Positions 8,754-16,734 of a stretch of 64,000 bases of DNA are shown piece after piece; positions within the stretch are counted from its first letter, which is position 1, and every line of letters starts with the position of its first letter. Both the position numbers and the translations under genes were made by a program. The notes under the pieces were generated by a model. The model ran no database searches, was not told where the DNA came from, and worked only from the letters and a program-made list of their open reading frames with translations. The DNA comes from Pseudomonas sp. GV085 (lineage in GTDB: Bacteria > Pseudomonadota > Gammaproteobacteria > Pseudomonadales > Pseudomonadaceae): assembly GCF_003050925.1 (NCBI RefSeq), contig NZ_QAOV01000011.1:21250-85249 (forward strand). The letters run 5' to 3'.

Positions 8754-9506
8754 GTGAGCCGCCTGCTATTGAACTGCGACATCGGCGAGAGTTTCGGCAA
8801 CTGGACCATGGGTCTGGACGCAGAAATCATGCCCTTTATCGATTGCGCCAACATTGCCTGCGGTTTTCACGCCGGCGACCCGAGCGTCATGCGCAAGACC
8901 GTCAGCCTGGCCCTCAGCCACGGTGTGCAAGTTGGCGCGCATCCGGCCTATCAGGACCTGGTGGGGTTCGGCCGTCGCTCCATGGCGTATGCCACCCAGG
9001 AGCTTCAAGACATTCTGCATTACCAGATCGGCGCCCTCGACGGTATCTGCCAGGCCCAGGGTGGTCGGGTCAGTTACGTCAAACCCCATGGCGCGATGTA
9101 CAACGACATGATGGCCAACCCGGCGCAGTTGCGCGCCGTGCTGCAAGCGGTGGCGTCCTATGACCGCAACCTGCCGCTGATGTTGATGGCAACCCGCGAC
9201 AACAGCGCCGCCCAACAACTGGGTGATGAATACGGCGTGACGCTGTGGTTCGAGGCCTTCGCCGACCGCGTCTACGACAGCGCCGGCAGGCTGGTGTCGC
9301 GACAACTGCCGGGAGCGGTGCATCACGACCCGCAAACAATTATCGAGCAAGCGCTGACCATTGCCCGTGGTGACAACCTGACCGCCAGCGACGGCAGCGC
9401 CCTGTATTTGCGGGCCGACACCCTCTGCGTGCACGGCGACAACGCCAGTTCGGTCGCTGCCGTGCAACGCATCCGTGAAGCCTTGAACCGGCAGAGCGCG
9501 TCATGA
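8754..9506 (+). CDS. pxpA: 5-oxoprolinase subunit PxpA (LamB/YcsF family)
   Basis: The 250-residue protein opens with LLNCDIGESFGNWTMGLD and contains NIACGFHAGDP, the family signatures of LamB/YcsF proteins. With PxpB and PxpC it forms the ATP-dependent prokaryotic 5-oxoprolinase that opens 5-oxo-L-proline to L-glutamate. I choose GTG 8754 because AGGAG lies 8 bases before it and the conserved sequence starts at once. An ATG at 8733 would add seven residues upstream of that site. It overlaps pxpB by four bases (ATGA), showing translational coupling. Length is normal for the family. Confidence 0.92.
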   Translation: MSRLLLNCDIGESFGNWTMGLDAEIMPFIDCANIACGFHAGDPSVMRKTVSLALSHGVQVGAHPAYQDLVGFGRRSMAYATQELQDILHYQIGALDGICQAQGGRVSYVKPHGAMYNDMMANPAQLRAVLQAVASYDRNLPLMLMATRDNSAAQQLGDEYGVTLWFEAFADRVYDSAGRLVSRQLPGAVHHDPQTIIEQALTIARGDNLTASDGSALYLRADTLCVHGDNASSVAAVQRIREALNRQSAS

Positions 9507-10207
9507 AACTGCGGGTGGAAGTGGTGGCGCTGGATTGCCTGATGGTGCGCCTGTTCGATGAAATTGCCGAAACCAACATGCCGTGGATGCTGGCGGCCAG
9601 TGAAAGTCTGCGGGCGGCGTTCGCCGGGCATCTGATTGATCTGGTGCCGTCCTACACCACCTTGATGGTGCATTACGACTTGACCGCGCTGAATCCCGCC
9701 CGGGCCCGGGAGTTGATTGCCCAGGCGCTGATCGATCTGTCGCCCAACGCTCATGCCAGCGGTAAATGTCATGTGTTGCCGGTGTGGTACGACTTGAGCG
9801 TCGGACCGGAGCTGAACCTGTTGTCGCAACGCAGCGGGTTGGCGGTGGAGGAGGTGATCCGTCGTCACAGCGAGCGTGAATATCAGGTGTTCGCCCTGGG
9901 CTTTGCGCCGGGCTTCGCCTTCATGGGGCTGGTGGAAGAGATACTTGCCACGCCGCGTCTGAACACGCCACGCAAGAAAGTCGCGGCCGGCAGTGTCGGC
10001 ATCGCCGAACGGCAGACGGCGGCTTACCCGGTGGTGTCGCCGGGCGGCTGGAACCTGATTGGCCGCACGCCGGCCAAACTGTTCGATCGCCACCGTGACG
10101 GCTACAGCCTGATGCAACCCGGTGACACCGTACGGTTCGAAGCGATCGGCCATGCCGAGTTCATTAACCTGGGCGGTGACGACACGCCACTGGAGGCCCG
10201 GGCATGA
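9503..10207 (+). CDS. pxpB: 5-oxoprolinase subunit PxpB (KipI-like)
   Basis: The 234-residue protein has the carboxyltransferase-subdomain C/D pattern of KipI/PxpB: the run FALGFAPGFAFMGLV near 130-145, PRKKVAAGSVGIA and YPVVSPGGWNLIGRT near 165-195. It starts on ATGA overlapping the pxpA stop and itself ends overlapping pxpC by four bases, so the three subunits are made in step. In Bacillus the homologue KipI also inhibits the sporulation kinase KinA; here the pxp context makes the 5-oxoprolinase role the one to expect. Confidence 0.92.
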   Translation: MKLRVEVVALDCLMVRLFDEIAETNMPWMLAASESLRAAFAGHLIDLVPSYTTLMVHYDLTALNPARARELIAQALIDLSPNAHASGKCHVLPVWYDLSVGPELNLLSQRSGLAVEEVIRRHSEREYQVFALGFAPGFAFMGLVEEILATPRLNTPRKKVAAGSVGIAERQTAAYPVVSPGGWNLIGRTPAKLFDRHRDGYSLMQPGDTVRFEAIGHAEFINLGGDDTPLEARA

Positions 10208-11127
10208 GTCGTCTGGCGATTGAAGCGAGTACGCCGCTGTGCCTGTTGCAGGATGCCGGTCGATTCGGCGTGCGGCATCTGGGCGTGACCCAGGGCGGAG
10301 CGGCCGATTGGCGTTCGATGTCCTGGGCCAACTGGCTGCTGGGCAACGGGCTGGATGCGACGGTGATTGAAATCACCCTCGGCGGATTCACCGTGGTGGC
10401 CGAGGAAGACTGCGTGCTGGCCTTGGCCGGAGCGGATCTGGGCGCGCTGGTGGACGGCGAGGCACTGGCACCGTGGCGCAGTTTCAGGCTGCACAAAGGT
10501 CAGCGTTTGCAATTCACTCGGCCGTTGCTCGGCGCCCGGGCCTATCTGGCGGCGCCGGGTGGGTTTGATGCACCGAAAGTGCTGGGCAGCAGCGCGACGG
10601 TGGTCCGTGAGGAACTCGGCGGCCTGGACGGTATGGGCCATGCGCTGGGTAAGGGCGCGTCATTGAGCTATTCCGGCAACTCGGTGATGTTGCTGCGCGA
10701 AATGACCGCAGACCAGCGGCCGGACTTGAACCTTGATGCCCCGTTGGACCTGGTCCTCGGTGCACAGATCGGTGAGTTCAGCGGGCAGAGCCTGTTCGAC
10801 GCGTTCAATAGCGTGTGGAGCCTCGACAGCCGGGCCGACCGCATGGGCATTCGCCTGTTGGGTACGGCGCTGCAGTACCAGGGCAAACCGATGATTTCCG
10901 AAGGCATTCCGTTGGGGGCCGTGCAGGTACCGCCCGACGGGCAGCCGATCGTGTTACTCAATGATCGGCAGACCATTGGTGGTTACCCGCGTCTGGGAGC
11001 GTTGACGCCGTTGACGCTGGCGCGATTGGCGCAGTGTTTGCCAGGGGCGCGGGTGCGGTTGCGGCCGGTGGTGCAGGAGGTTGCGCACCGGGAGCATGTC
11101 GAATATTTGCTCCGTTTTACAGTTTGA
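10204..11127 (+). CDS. pxpC: 5-oxoprolinase subunit PxpC (KipA-like, biotin-dependent carboxyltransferase family)
   Basis: The 307-residue protein begins with the conserved pattern LLQDAGRFGVRHLGVTQGGA and contains GARAYLAAPGGFD and YPRLGALTPLTLARLAQ toward the C terminus, all typical of KipA/PxpC. It completes the pxpABC set and its ATG overlaps the pxpB stop. The stop is followed within two bases by an inverted REP-like pair, which may protect or terminate the operon transcript. No key region appears missing. Confidence 0.92.
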   Translation: MSRLAIEASTPLCLLQDAGRFGVRHLGVTQGGAADWRSMSWANWLLGNGLDATVIEITLGGFTVVAEEDCVLALAGADLGALVDGEALAPWRSFRLHKGQRLQFTRPLLGARAYLAAPGGFDAPKVLGSSATVVREELGGLDGMGHALGKGASLSYSGNSVMLLREMTADQRPDLNLDAPLDLVLGAQIGEFSGQSLFDAFNSVWSLDSRADRMGIRLLGTALQYQGKPMISEGIPLGAVQVPPDGQPIVLLNDRQTIGGYPRLGALTPLTLARLAQCLPGARVRLRPVVQEVAHREHVEYLLRFTV

Positions 11128-11128
11128 A

Positions 11129-11199
11129 GATCAAAAGATCGCAGCCTGCGGCAGCTCCTACACCGATCTCTGTAGGAGCTGCCGCAGGCTGCGATCTTT
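11129..11199. repeat. Inverted REP-like pair, GTAGGAGCTGCCG family
   Basis: Two oppositely oriented copies of a repeat with core GTAGGAGCTGCCGCAGGCTG and the tail GATCTTTTGATC lie between converging genes pxpC and the VWA gene. The same family recurs near 20.9, 55.5, 57.2 and 60.8 kb. Confidence 0.85.
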
Positions 11200-11215
11200 C
11201 AGGGCCGTCACGCGG

Positions 11216-12394
11216 TCATTTGGACAAAAACCGCATCCCTTCCTCCAACCCGCGAAGGGTCAACGGATACATCTGGCCCTCGATCAAATCGCGCACGATG
11301 TTGGTCGAGGAGGTATAGCCCCAGGTGTCCTTCGGGTACGGGTTGATCCAGATGAGCTTCTTGTACTTCTCCTTGAACCGCTGCATCCACACGTAACCGG
11401 CTTCTTCGTTCCAATGCTCGACGCTGCCGCCCGGCTGGGTGATTTCGTAGGGCGCCATGGCGGCGTCGCCGATGAAGATCACTTTGTAGTCGGCGCCGTA
11501 CTTGTGCAGCAGGTCCATGGTCGAGGTGCGCTCGGAAGTGCGGCGCATGTTGTTCTTCCACACCGATTCATAAATGAAGTTGTGGAAATAGAAGTACTCC
11601 AGGTGCTTGAACTCGGTCTTGCAGGCCGAGAACAGCTCCTCGCAAATCTTCACGTGGGCGTCCATCGAGCCGCCGATGTCAAACAGCAGCAACAGCTTGA
11701 CGGTGTTGCGCCGCTCCGGCCGCATCTGGATGTTCAGCAACCCGGCATCCCTGGCGGTGTGGTCGATGGTGCCATCGATGTCCAGTTCTTCCGCCGCGCC
11801 CTGACGGGCGAATTTGCGCAAGCGGCGCAGGGCGACCTTGATGTTGCGCGTACCCAGCTCGACCGAGTCGTCGAGGTTCTTGTATTCGCGCTGGTCCCAG
11901 ACCTTGGCCGCCTTGCCCTGGCGCTTGCCGGCATCGCCGACCCGAATGCCTTCCGGGTTGAAACCGCCGGAACCGAACGGGCTGGTGCCCCCGGTGCCGA
12001 TCCACTTGTTGCCGCCGGCGTGGCGTTCCTTCTGTTCTTCGAGGCGTTTCTTGAACTCTTCGATCAGCTTGTCGAGGCCACCGAGGGACTGGATCGCCGC
12101 CCGCTCTTCATCGGTCAGCGAGCGTTCGAACTCCTTGCGCAGCCAGTCTTCGGGGATCAATGCCTGAAGATGATCGTCGAGCTTTTCCAGGCCATTGAAG
12201 TAGGCACCGAACGCCCGGTCGAATTTGTCGAAATGCTTTTCATCCTTTACCAGGATCGTCCTCGACAGGTAATAGAACTCGTCCATGTCGGCGAAGGTCA
12301 CGCGCTGTTTCAGCGCGTTGATCAGGTCCAGCAGTTCACGCACCGAGACCGGCACCTTGGCTGCGCGCATTTCATTGAACAGGTTGAGCAACAT
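11216..12394 (-). CDS. VWA domain-containing protein, CoxE-like
   Basis: The 392-residue protein has a helical, charged N-terminal region (1-230) and a C-terminal von Willebrand A domain from about 232 (TVKLLLLFDIGGSMD). The metal-site motif is D239-x-G-x-S243, with glycine at the position of the first serine of the usual DxSxS; this variant is seen in CoxE-type proteins. It lies 12 bases after a MoxR ATPase gene on the same strand. MoxR/VWA pairs act as metal- or cofactor-insertion or assembly chaperones in several systems, but no client gene lies next to this pair, so the target is unknown. Confidence 0.82.
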   Translation of the reverse strand: MLLNLFNEMRAAKVPVSVRELLDLINALKQRVTFADMDEFYYLSRTILVKDEKHFDKFDRAFGAYFNGLEKLDDHLQALIPEDWLRKEFERSLTDEERAAIQSLGGLDKLIEEFKKRLEEQKERHAGGNKWIGTGGTSPFGSGGFNPEGIRVGDAGKRQGKAAKVWDQREYKNLDDSVELGTRNIKVALRRLRKFARQGAAEELDIDGTIDHTARDAGLLNIQMRPERRNTVKLLLLFDIGGSMDAHVKICEELFSACKTEFKHLEYFYFHNFIYESVWKNNMRRTSERTSTMDLLHKYGADYKVIFIGDAAMAPYEITQPGGSVEHWNEEAGYVWMQRFKEKYKKLIWINPYPKDTWGYTSSTNIVRDLIEGQMYPLTLRGLEEGMRFLSK

Positions 12395-12406
12395 GGCATC
12401 AGCCTC

Positions 12407-13252
12407 TTAGCGGGTGCCGCGACGGCTCATGAACGCCAGACGCTCCAGCAATTGCACGTCCTGTTCGTTTTTCACCAAAGCACCGGCCAGCGGCGGGATG
12501 GCCTTGGTCGGATCGCGCTCGCGCAGCACCGCTTCGCCGATGTTGTCGGCCATCAGCAGCTTCAACCAGTCCACCAGCTCGGAGGTCGAAGGCTTCTTCT
12601 TCAGGCCCGGCACTTTGCGCACGTCGAAGAACACGTCCAGCGCTTCGCTGACCAGGTCTTTCTTGATGTCCGGGTAGTGCACGTCGACGATCCGCTGCAT
12701 GGTCACGCGGTCGGGGAAGGCGATGTAGTGGAAGAAGCAGCGACGCAGGAAGGCGTCCGGCAGCTCTTTCTCGTTGTTGGAGGTAATGATGATGATCGGG
12801 CGCTTCTTGGCCTTGATGGTCTCGTCGATCTCGTAAACGTAGAACTCCATCTTGTCGAGTTCTTGCAGCAGGTCGTTGGGGAATTCGATGTCGGCCTTGT
12901 CGATTTCATCGATCAGCAGGATGACCCGCTCTTCGGATTCGAAGGCTTCCCAGAGCTTGCCCTTTTTCAGGTAGTTGCGAACGTCGTGGACCTTTTCCGT
13001 GCCGAGCTGCGAATCGCGCAGGCGGCTGACCGCGTCGTACTCATAGAGGCCCTGGTGAGCCTTGGTGGTGGATTTGATGTGCCAGGTGATCAGCTTGGCG
13101 CCAAAGGATTCGGCCAGTTGCTCGGCGAGCATGGTCTTGCCGGTGCCCGGTTCGCCCTTGACCAGCAACGGCCGTTCCAGGGTGATGGCGGCGTTGATCG
13201 CCAGCTTCAGGTCATCGGTGGCGACGTAGGCCTGGGTGCCTTCGAACTTCAT
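12407..13252 (-). CDS. MoxR-family AAA+ ATPase
   Basis: The 281-residue protein has Walker A GEPGTGKT (33-40), Walker B VILLIDEID (110-118), an ITSNNEKELPDAFLRRC sensor 1 / arginine-finger stretch and the compact size of single-domain MoxR proteins. It probably forms a hexameric ring that remodels a client together with the VWA protein encoded downstream. The ATG at 13252 is followed by KFEGTQAYVA, the usual start of this subgroup. The upstream 196 bases hold no other gene. Confidence 0.88.
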   Translation of the reverse strand: MKFEGTQAYVATDDLKLAINAAITLERPLLVKGEPGTGKTMLAEQLAESFGAKLITWHIKSTTKAHQGLYEYDAVSRLRDSQLGTEKVHDVRNYLKKGKLWEAFESEERVILLIDEIDKADIEFPNDLLQELDKMEFYVYEIDETIKAKKRPIIIITSNNEKELPDAFLRRCFFHYIAFPDRVTMQRIVDVHYPDIKKDLVSEALDVFFDVRKVPGLKKKPSTSELVDWLKLLMADNIGEAVLRERDPTKAIPPLAGALVKNEQDVQLLERLAFMSRRGTR

Positions 13253-13427
13253 CTGCTAATCCTCGAACGGTAACGCCGACCTGTACGAGGCAGGGCGGGG
13301 GCGCAATAAAAGAGTCAGCCCCGACTATAACGCGGTGCCCGGTCGACTGTGAACGCAGACGGCTTATTCAGTCTCTGAATGGAGCGTCACATCTTGACTC
13401 GGTCTCGGTTGCTGGCCAGTATGGAGA

Positions 13428-13446
13428 TATCGCCATTTTGGCGATA
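13428..13446. promoter_or_regulatory. Perfect 19-base palindrome, probable operator of the DUF4160 gene
   Basis: TATCGCCATTTTGGCGATA has two perfect 8-base arms around a 3-base centre and ends two bases before the first possible start codon of the small gene downstream. A TTGACT at 13394-13399 with a poor -10 near 13417 would place the transcript start inside the palindrome. The downstream helix-turn-helix protein is the obvious candidate binder. Confidence 0.6.
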
Positions 13447-13448
13447 GC

Positions 13449-13655
13449 ATGTCGGTCATGTCTACTAAATACCGATTTCGAGATACGTATCGCATTCAGT
13501 TGCGCGAAAAGGATCATCCACCGCCACACGTTCATCTGACGGGTGGCGGGCTGGACGTCATGCTGAGCCTGGAAACTGTCGAAGTGATGGTGGGCAAGGC
13601 GCCGCCGCTGATCATCAAGGAGGCGCTGGAGTGGGTCAGGGCTCATCAGGCGTAA
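13449..13655 (+). CDS. DUF4160 domain protein
   Basis: This 68-residue protein carries the family pattern REKDHPPPHVHL near residues 19-30. DUF4160 genes are often paired with DUF2442 genes, as here, and such pairs have been viewed as toxin-antitoxin-like, but no activity is established. The ATG at 13449 lies two bases after a perfect palindrome; a second ATG at 13458 (SVM then STK) is equally possible, and neither has a strong ribosome site. Its stop is 20 bases before the partner gene. Confidence 0.8.
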   Translation: MSVMSTKYRFRDTYRIQLREKDHPPPHVHLTGGGLDVMLSLETVEVMVGKAPPLIIKEALEWVRAHQA

Positions 13656-13675
13656 TTGCTGGAGGATTGGAAACG

Positions 13676-14176
13676 ATGCTACCCATGAAACGACCACGGC
13701 TATCGGCAGTGCAAGCGTTGCCGGATTATCGTTTGGCACTGACGTTTATCGATGGGCAGCAACTGATGCTCGATTTGAGCCGCGACCTGCATGCCTATCC
13801 AGGCCTGCAACCTTTGCAGGGAGTCGCTTTTGAATATGCAGCGTTGGGTGATGATGGCTGGAGTGTCGAATGGCCTGAACTCGATATCCAGATGGGTGCA
13901 GATACCCTCTACCTGGATGCCCTGGCGCAAAATGCAGCCGACGAAAACACCCGGATCTTTATCGATTGGCGTGCTCGCACCGGGTTACCGCTCAATCAGG
14001 CCGCTGAAGCGCTGGGGGTCAGTACCCGCAGCATCACCCGATACAGCAGTGGCCGAGAAGCGGTGCCGCGATCGTTAGCCTTGGCCTGCCTGGGTTGGGA
14101 TTTCCTGCAACAGCAATCGAATTCGTCCCGTGCGGCGCAGGATACTGGCCGGTACATCGTCACGCGCAAAAGTTAG
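13676..14176 (+). CDS. DUF2442 protein with C-terminal helix-turn-helix
   Basis: The 166-residue protein begins at ATG 13676 with GGAGG 10 bases upstream. Residues 10-90 match DUF2442 (ALTFIDGQQLMLDLSRDL, then WPELDIQMGADTLY). Residues of about 110-150 read as an XRE-like helix-turn-helix (LNQAAEALGVSTRSITRYSSG). That fusion would let the protein bind DNA and control its own operon, and a palindrome lies before the operon. A role as antitoxin to DUF4160 is inference. The tail after 150 is polar and probably unordered. Confidence 0.75.
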   Translation: MLPMKRPRLSAVQALPDYRLALTFIDGQQLMLDLSRDLHAYPGLQPLQGVAFEYAALGDDGWSVEWPELDIQMGADTLYLDALAQNAADENTRIFIDWRARTGLPLNQAAEALGVSTRSITRYSSGREAVPRSLALACLGWDFLQQQSNSSRAAQDTGRYIVTRKS

Positions 14177-14425
14177 CCTGCATACAGCTTGAGCCGTTCA
14201 TATCGCGCATTGAACGCAGGGATGAAACCGTTGCGTAAAATCTGCAAAAAAGCCTGGAGCGCGGTTGTGTTCATGTTCGCTGGTGGTTTGGAATCGAGTG
14301 ATAAATCTCTGGCAATCCAAAGCCACTGGCTGCACTGATAAGCGGGCGTTCAGCCCGACTGGACGCCTGCGGGCAAGAGGCTTACCTTGATGCCCTATTT
14401 CAATGCTGTCGTTAAGGACCCAGCC

Positions 14426-15400
14426 ATGAGCCGCATTTTCGTTGACAACGCCCACTCCATCGGCAACACGCCGCTGGTGCAGATCAATCGCATTGCGCCA
14501 CGTGGTGTGACCATCCTGGCCAAGATCGAAGGGCGCAACCCGGGTTACTCGGTCAAGTGCCGGATCGGCGCGAACATGATCTGGGATGCCGAGAGCAGCG
14601 GAAAACTCAAGCCGGGCATGACCATCGTCGAACCCACCTCCGGCAATACCGGCATCGGCCTGGCCTTTGTGGCCGCCGCCCGTGGCTACAAGCTGATGCT
14701 GACCATGCCGTCGTCCATGAGTATCGAACGCCGCAAGGTGCTCAAGGCACTGGGTGCCGAACTGGTGTTGACCGAGCCGGCCAAAGGCATGAAGGGCGCC
14801 ATCGAGAAAGCCGGTGAAATTGTTGCCAGCGACCCGTCGAAGTACTTCATGCCAGCGCAATTCGACAACCCGGCCAACCCGGCCATCCACGAAAAAACCA
14901 CGGGTCCGGAAATCTGGAACGATACCGACGGCGCGGTCGATGTGCTGGTGGCAGGCGTCGGAACCGGTGGAACCATCACCGGAGTTTCACGATATATCAA
15001 GAATACCCAGGGCAAGCCGATACTCTCGGTGGCGGTGGAGCCGGCGGTGTCACCGGTGATCACTCAGGCCCTGGCTGGTGAAGAGATCAAGCCGAGCCCG
15101 CACAAGATCCAGGGCATCGGTGCCGGTTTTGTGCCGAAGAACCTCGATTTGTCGATCGTCGATCGAGTGGAGTTGGTCAGTGACGAAGAGTCCAAGGCCA
15201 TGGCCTTGCGTTTGATGCAGGAAGAGGGAATCTTGTGCGGGATTTCCTGCGGTGCCGCCATGGCGGTGGCCGTTCGGCTGGCCGAGACCCCGGAAATGCA
15301 GGGTAAGACCATCGTCGTCATCTTGCCGGATTCCGGTGAACGTTATCTGTCGAGCATGCTGTTCAGTGATCTGTTTACCGAACAGGAGAATCAGCAGTAA
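14426..15400 (+). CDS. cysK: Cysteine synthase A (O-acetylserine sulfhydrylase)
   Basis: The 324-residue PLP enzyme makes L-cysteine from O-acetyl-L-serine and sulfide. The PLP lysine is K44 in YSVKCRIGANMI, the substrate loop TSGNTG is at 71-76 and the phosphate-binding GTGGT at 179-183. All key residues are present and the length is normal. ATG 14426 is preferred over an upstream in-frame start because AAGGA lies 7 bases before it and the homologous start SRIFVDNAHSIGNTP follows. It stands alone, not beside other cysteine genes. Confidence 0.92.
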   Translation: MSRIFVDNAHSIGNTPLVQINRIAPRGVTILAKIEGRNPGYSVKCRIGANMIWDAESSGKLKPGMTIVEPTSGNTGIGLAFVAAARGYKLMLTMPSSMSIERRKVLKALGAELVLTEPAKGMKGAIEKAGEIVASDPSKYFMPAQFDNPANPAIHEKTTGPEIWNDTDGAVDVLVAGVGTGGTITGVSRYIKNTQGKPILSVAVEPAVSPVITQALAGEEIKPSPHKIQGIGAGFVPKNLDLSIVDRVELVSDEESKAMALRLMQEEGILCGISCGAAMAVAVRLAETPEMQGKTIVVILPDSGERYLSSMLFSDLFTEQENQQ

Positions 15401-15540
15401 GCGCTAAGCATTCGCGGAGCGTGGCTGGTGGTGATGATTGAGGCGTTATCACGGGCTGCGATCTATTGATCGGGTCCGGTTGATGATGGATTTGCATCAG
15501 CCAATGTTCAGGCATCTCATGCTAAGAAATGCTTTGTTGC

Positions 15541-15561
15541 ACATTCATTAATAATGAATGT
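15541..15561. promoter_or_regulatory. Palindrome upstream of the LpxO-like gene
   Basis: Perfect 9-base arms ACATTCATT / AATGAATGT around a 3-base centre lie 105 bases before the start codon of the hydroxylase gene, in an otherwise empty region. It looks like an operator for a dimeric regulator; no U-run follows, so it is not a terminator. The regulator is not identified. Confidence 0.45.
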
Positions 15562-15665
15562 TGAAAAGTGCAGGTTTTTCGCCGGATCGGTAGTGTTTAT
15601 CATGCCAGCAGCCACGTCGGGCAATGGACGTGGCGCAGTGTCGCTTATCTTCAAAGGAGTTGTTG

Positions 15666-16604
15666 ATGACCTTATCGTTTGCCGCGAAGGCCTCGTTGTT
15701 GTTGCTGTTTCTCGGCAGCACCCTCTATGTGCATTTGCGTGGCAAGGCACGTCTGCCGGTGTTGCGCCAGTTCGTTAACCATTCGGCACTGTTCGCACCC
15801 TATAACGCCTTGATGTACCTGTTTTCCAGTGTGCCCTCGAAACCGTATCTGGATCGCAGCAAGTTCCCGGAACTGGATGTGCTCAGGGACAACTGGGAAG
15901 TGATTCGCGATGAAGCGATGCACTTGTTCGACGAGGGCTATATCCGTGCGGCGGCAAAGAACAACGACGCCGGTTTTGGCTCGTTCTTCAAGAAGGGCTG
16001 GAAGCGTTTCTACCTCAAGTGGTATGACAAACCGCTGCCGTCTGCCGAAACCTTGTGTCCGAGAACCGTGGAACTGGTCAGCAGCATTCCCAATGTCAAG
16101 GGCGCCATGTTTGCGCTGCTGCCGGGCGGCAGCCACCTCAACCCGCATCGCGATCCGTTTGCCGGTTCCCTGCGTTATCACCTGGGGCTGTCGACACCGA
16201 ACTCCGACGATTGCCGCATCTTTGTCGACGGTCAGGTTTACGCCTGGCGCGATGGGGAAGACGTGATGTTCGACGAAACCTACGTGCACTGGGTCAAGAA
16301 TGAAACGCAAAAGACCCGCGTCATCCTGTTCTGCGATATCGAGCGTCCACTGAGCAACCGCCTCATGACCCGCATCAATCGCAGTATCAGCGCATGGCTG
16401 GGGCGCGCCACCGCCCCTCAGAATCTGGACGACGAACGTGTGGGCGGGATCAACAAGGTCTACGCCTGGAGCAAGAACTCCAGCGATAAATTCAGTGGTG
16501 TGGTCAAACAATGGAAGCGGCGCAATCCCAAGGCCTACCGTGTACTACGCCCGGTACTGGCGGTGATGGTGCTGACGTTGTTGGGGTATTGGTTGTTTGG
16601 CTGA
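15666..16604 (+). CDS. LpxO-like lipid A / aspartyl-asparaginyl beta-hydroxylase family protein
   Basis: The 312-residue protein has an N-terminal membrane helix (5-22) and a C-terminal one (about 293-311) around a 2-oxoglutarate/Fe(II) dioxygenase domain. HLNPHRDP gives the metal ligands H161 and D163, and H208 (TYVHWV) is the likely third. RYHLGLSTPN is characteristic of LpxO, which 2-hydroxylates secondary lauroyl chains of lipid A. ATG 15666 has AAAGGAG 6 bases upstream. Lipid A modification is the likely role; a protein hydroxylase of the same fold cannot be excluded. Confidence 0.85.
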   Translation: MTLSFAAKASLLLLFLGSTLYVHLRGKARLPVLRQFVNHSALFAPYNALMYLFSSVPSKPYLDRSKFPELDVLRDNWEVIRDEAMHLFDEGYIRAAAKNNDAGFGSFFKKGWKRFYLKWYDKPLPSAETLCPRTVELVSSIPNVKGAMFALLPGGSHLNPHRDPFAGSLRYHLGLSTPNSDDCRIFVDGQVYAWRDGEDVMFDETYVHWVKNETQKTRVILFCDIERPLSNRLMTRINRSISAWLGRATAPQNLDDERVGGINKVYAWSKNSSDKFSGVVKQWKRRNPKAYRVLRPVLAVMVLTLLGYWLFG

Positions 16605-16621
16605 AGCCGGATACAGAACAG

Positions 16622-16650
16622 AAAAACCGCTCGTTGTGAGCGGTTTTTTT
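16622..16650 (+). terminator. Rho-independent terminator after the hydroxylase gene
   Basis: AAAACCGCTC pairs with GAGCGGTTTT around a short GTTGT loop and runs into seven T residues, a textbook intrinsic terminator 18 bases after the stop codon. Confidence 0.85.
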
Positions 16651-16734
16651 ATTTCCGGGGAATCCCGGGCAACCTCTCCAACCGCACAATGCTGATTCTG
16701 TGCCATCTGTCATTACTGGTCTTTTGACCGAGTC

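Noticed and set aside
11081..13273. A 730-codon plus-strand frame opposite the MoxR and VWA genes
   Set aside because: It runs antisense through two genes with clear family motifs and has no recognisable domain.
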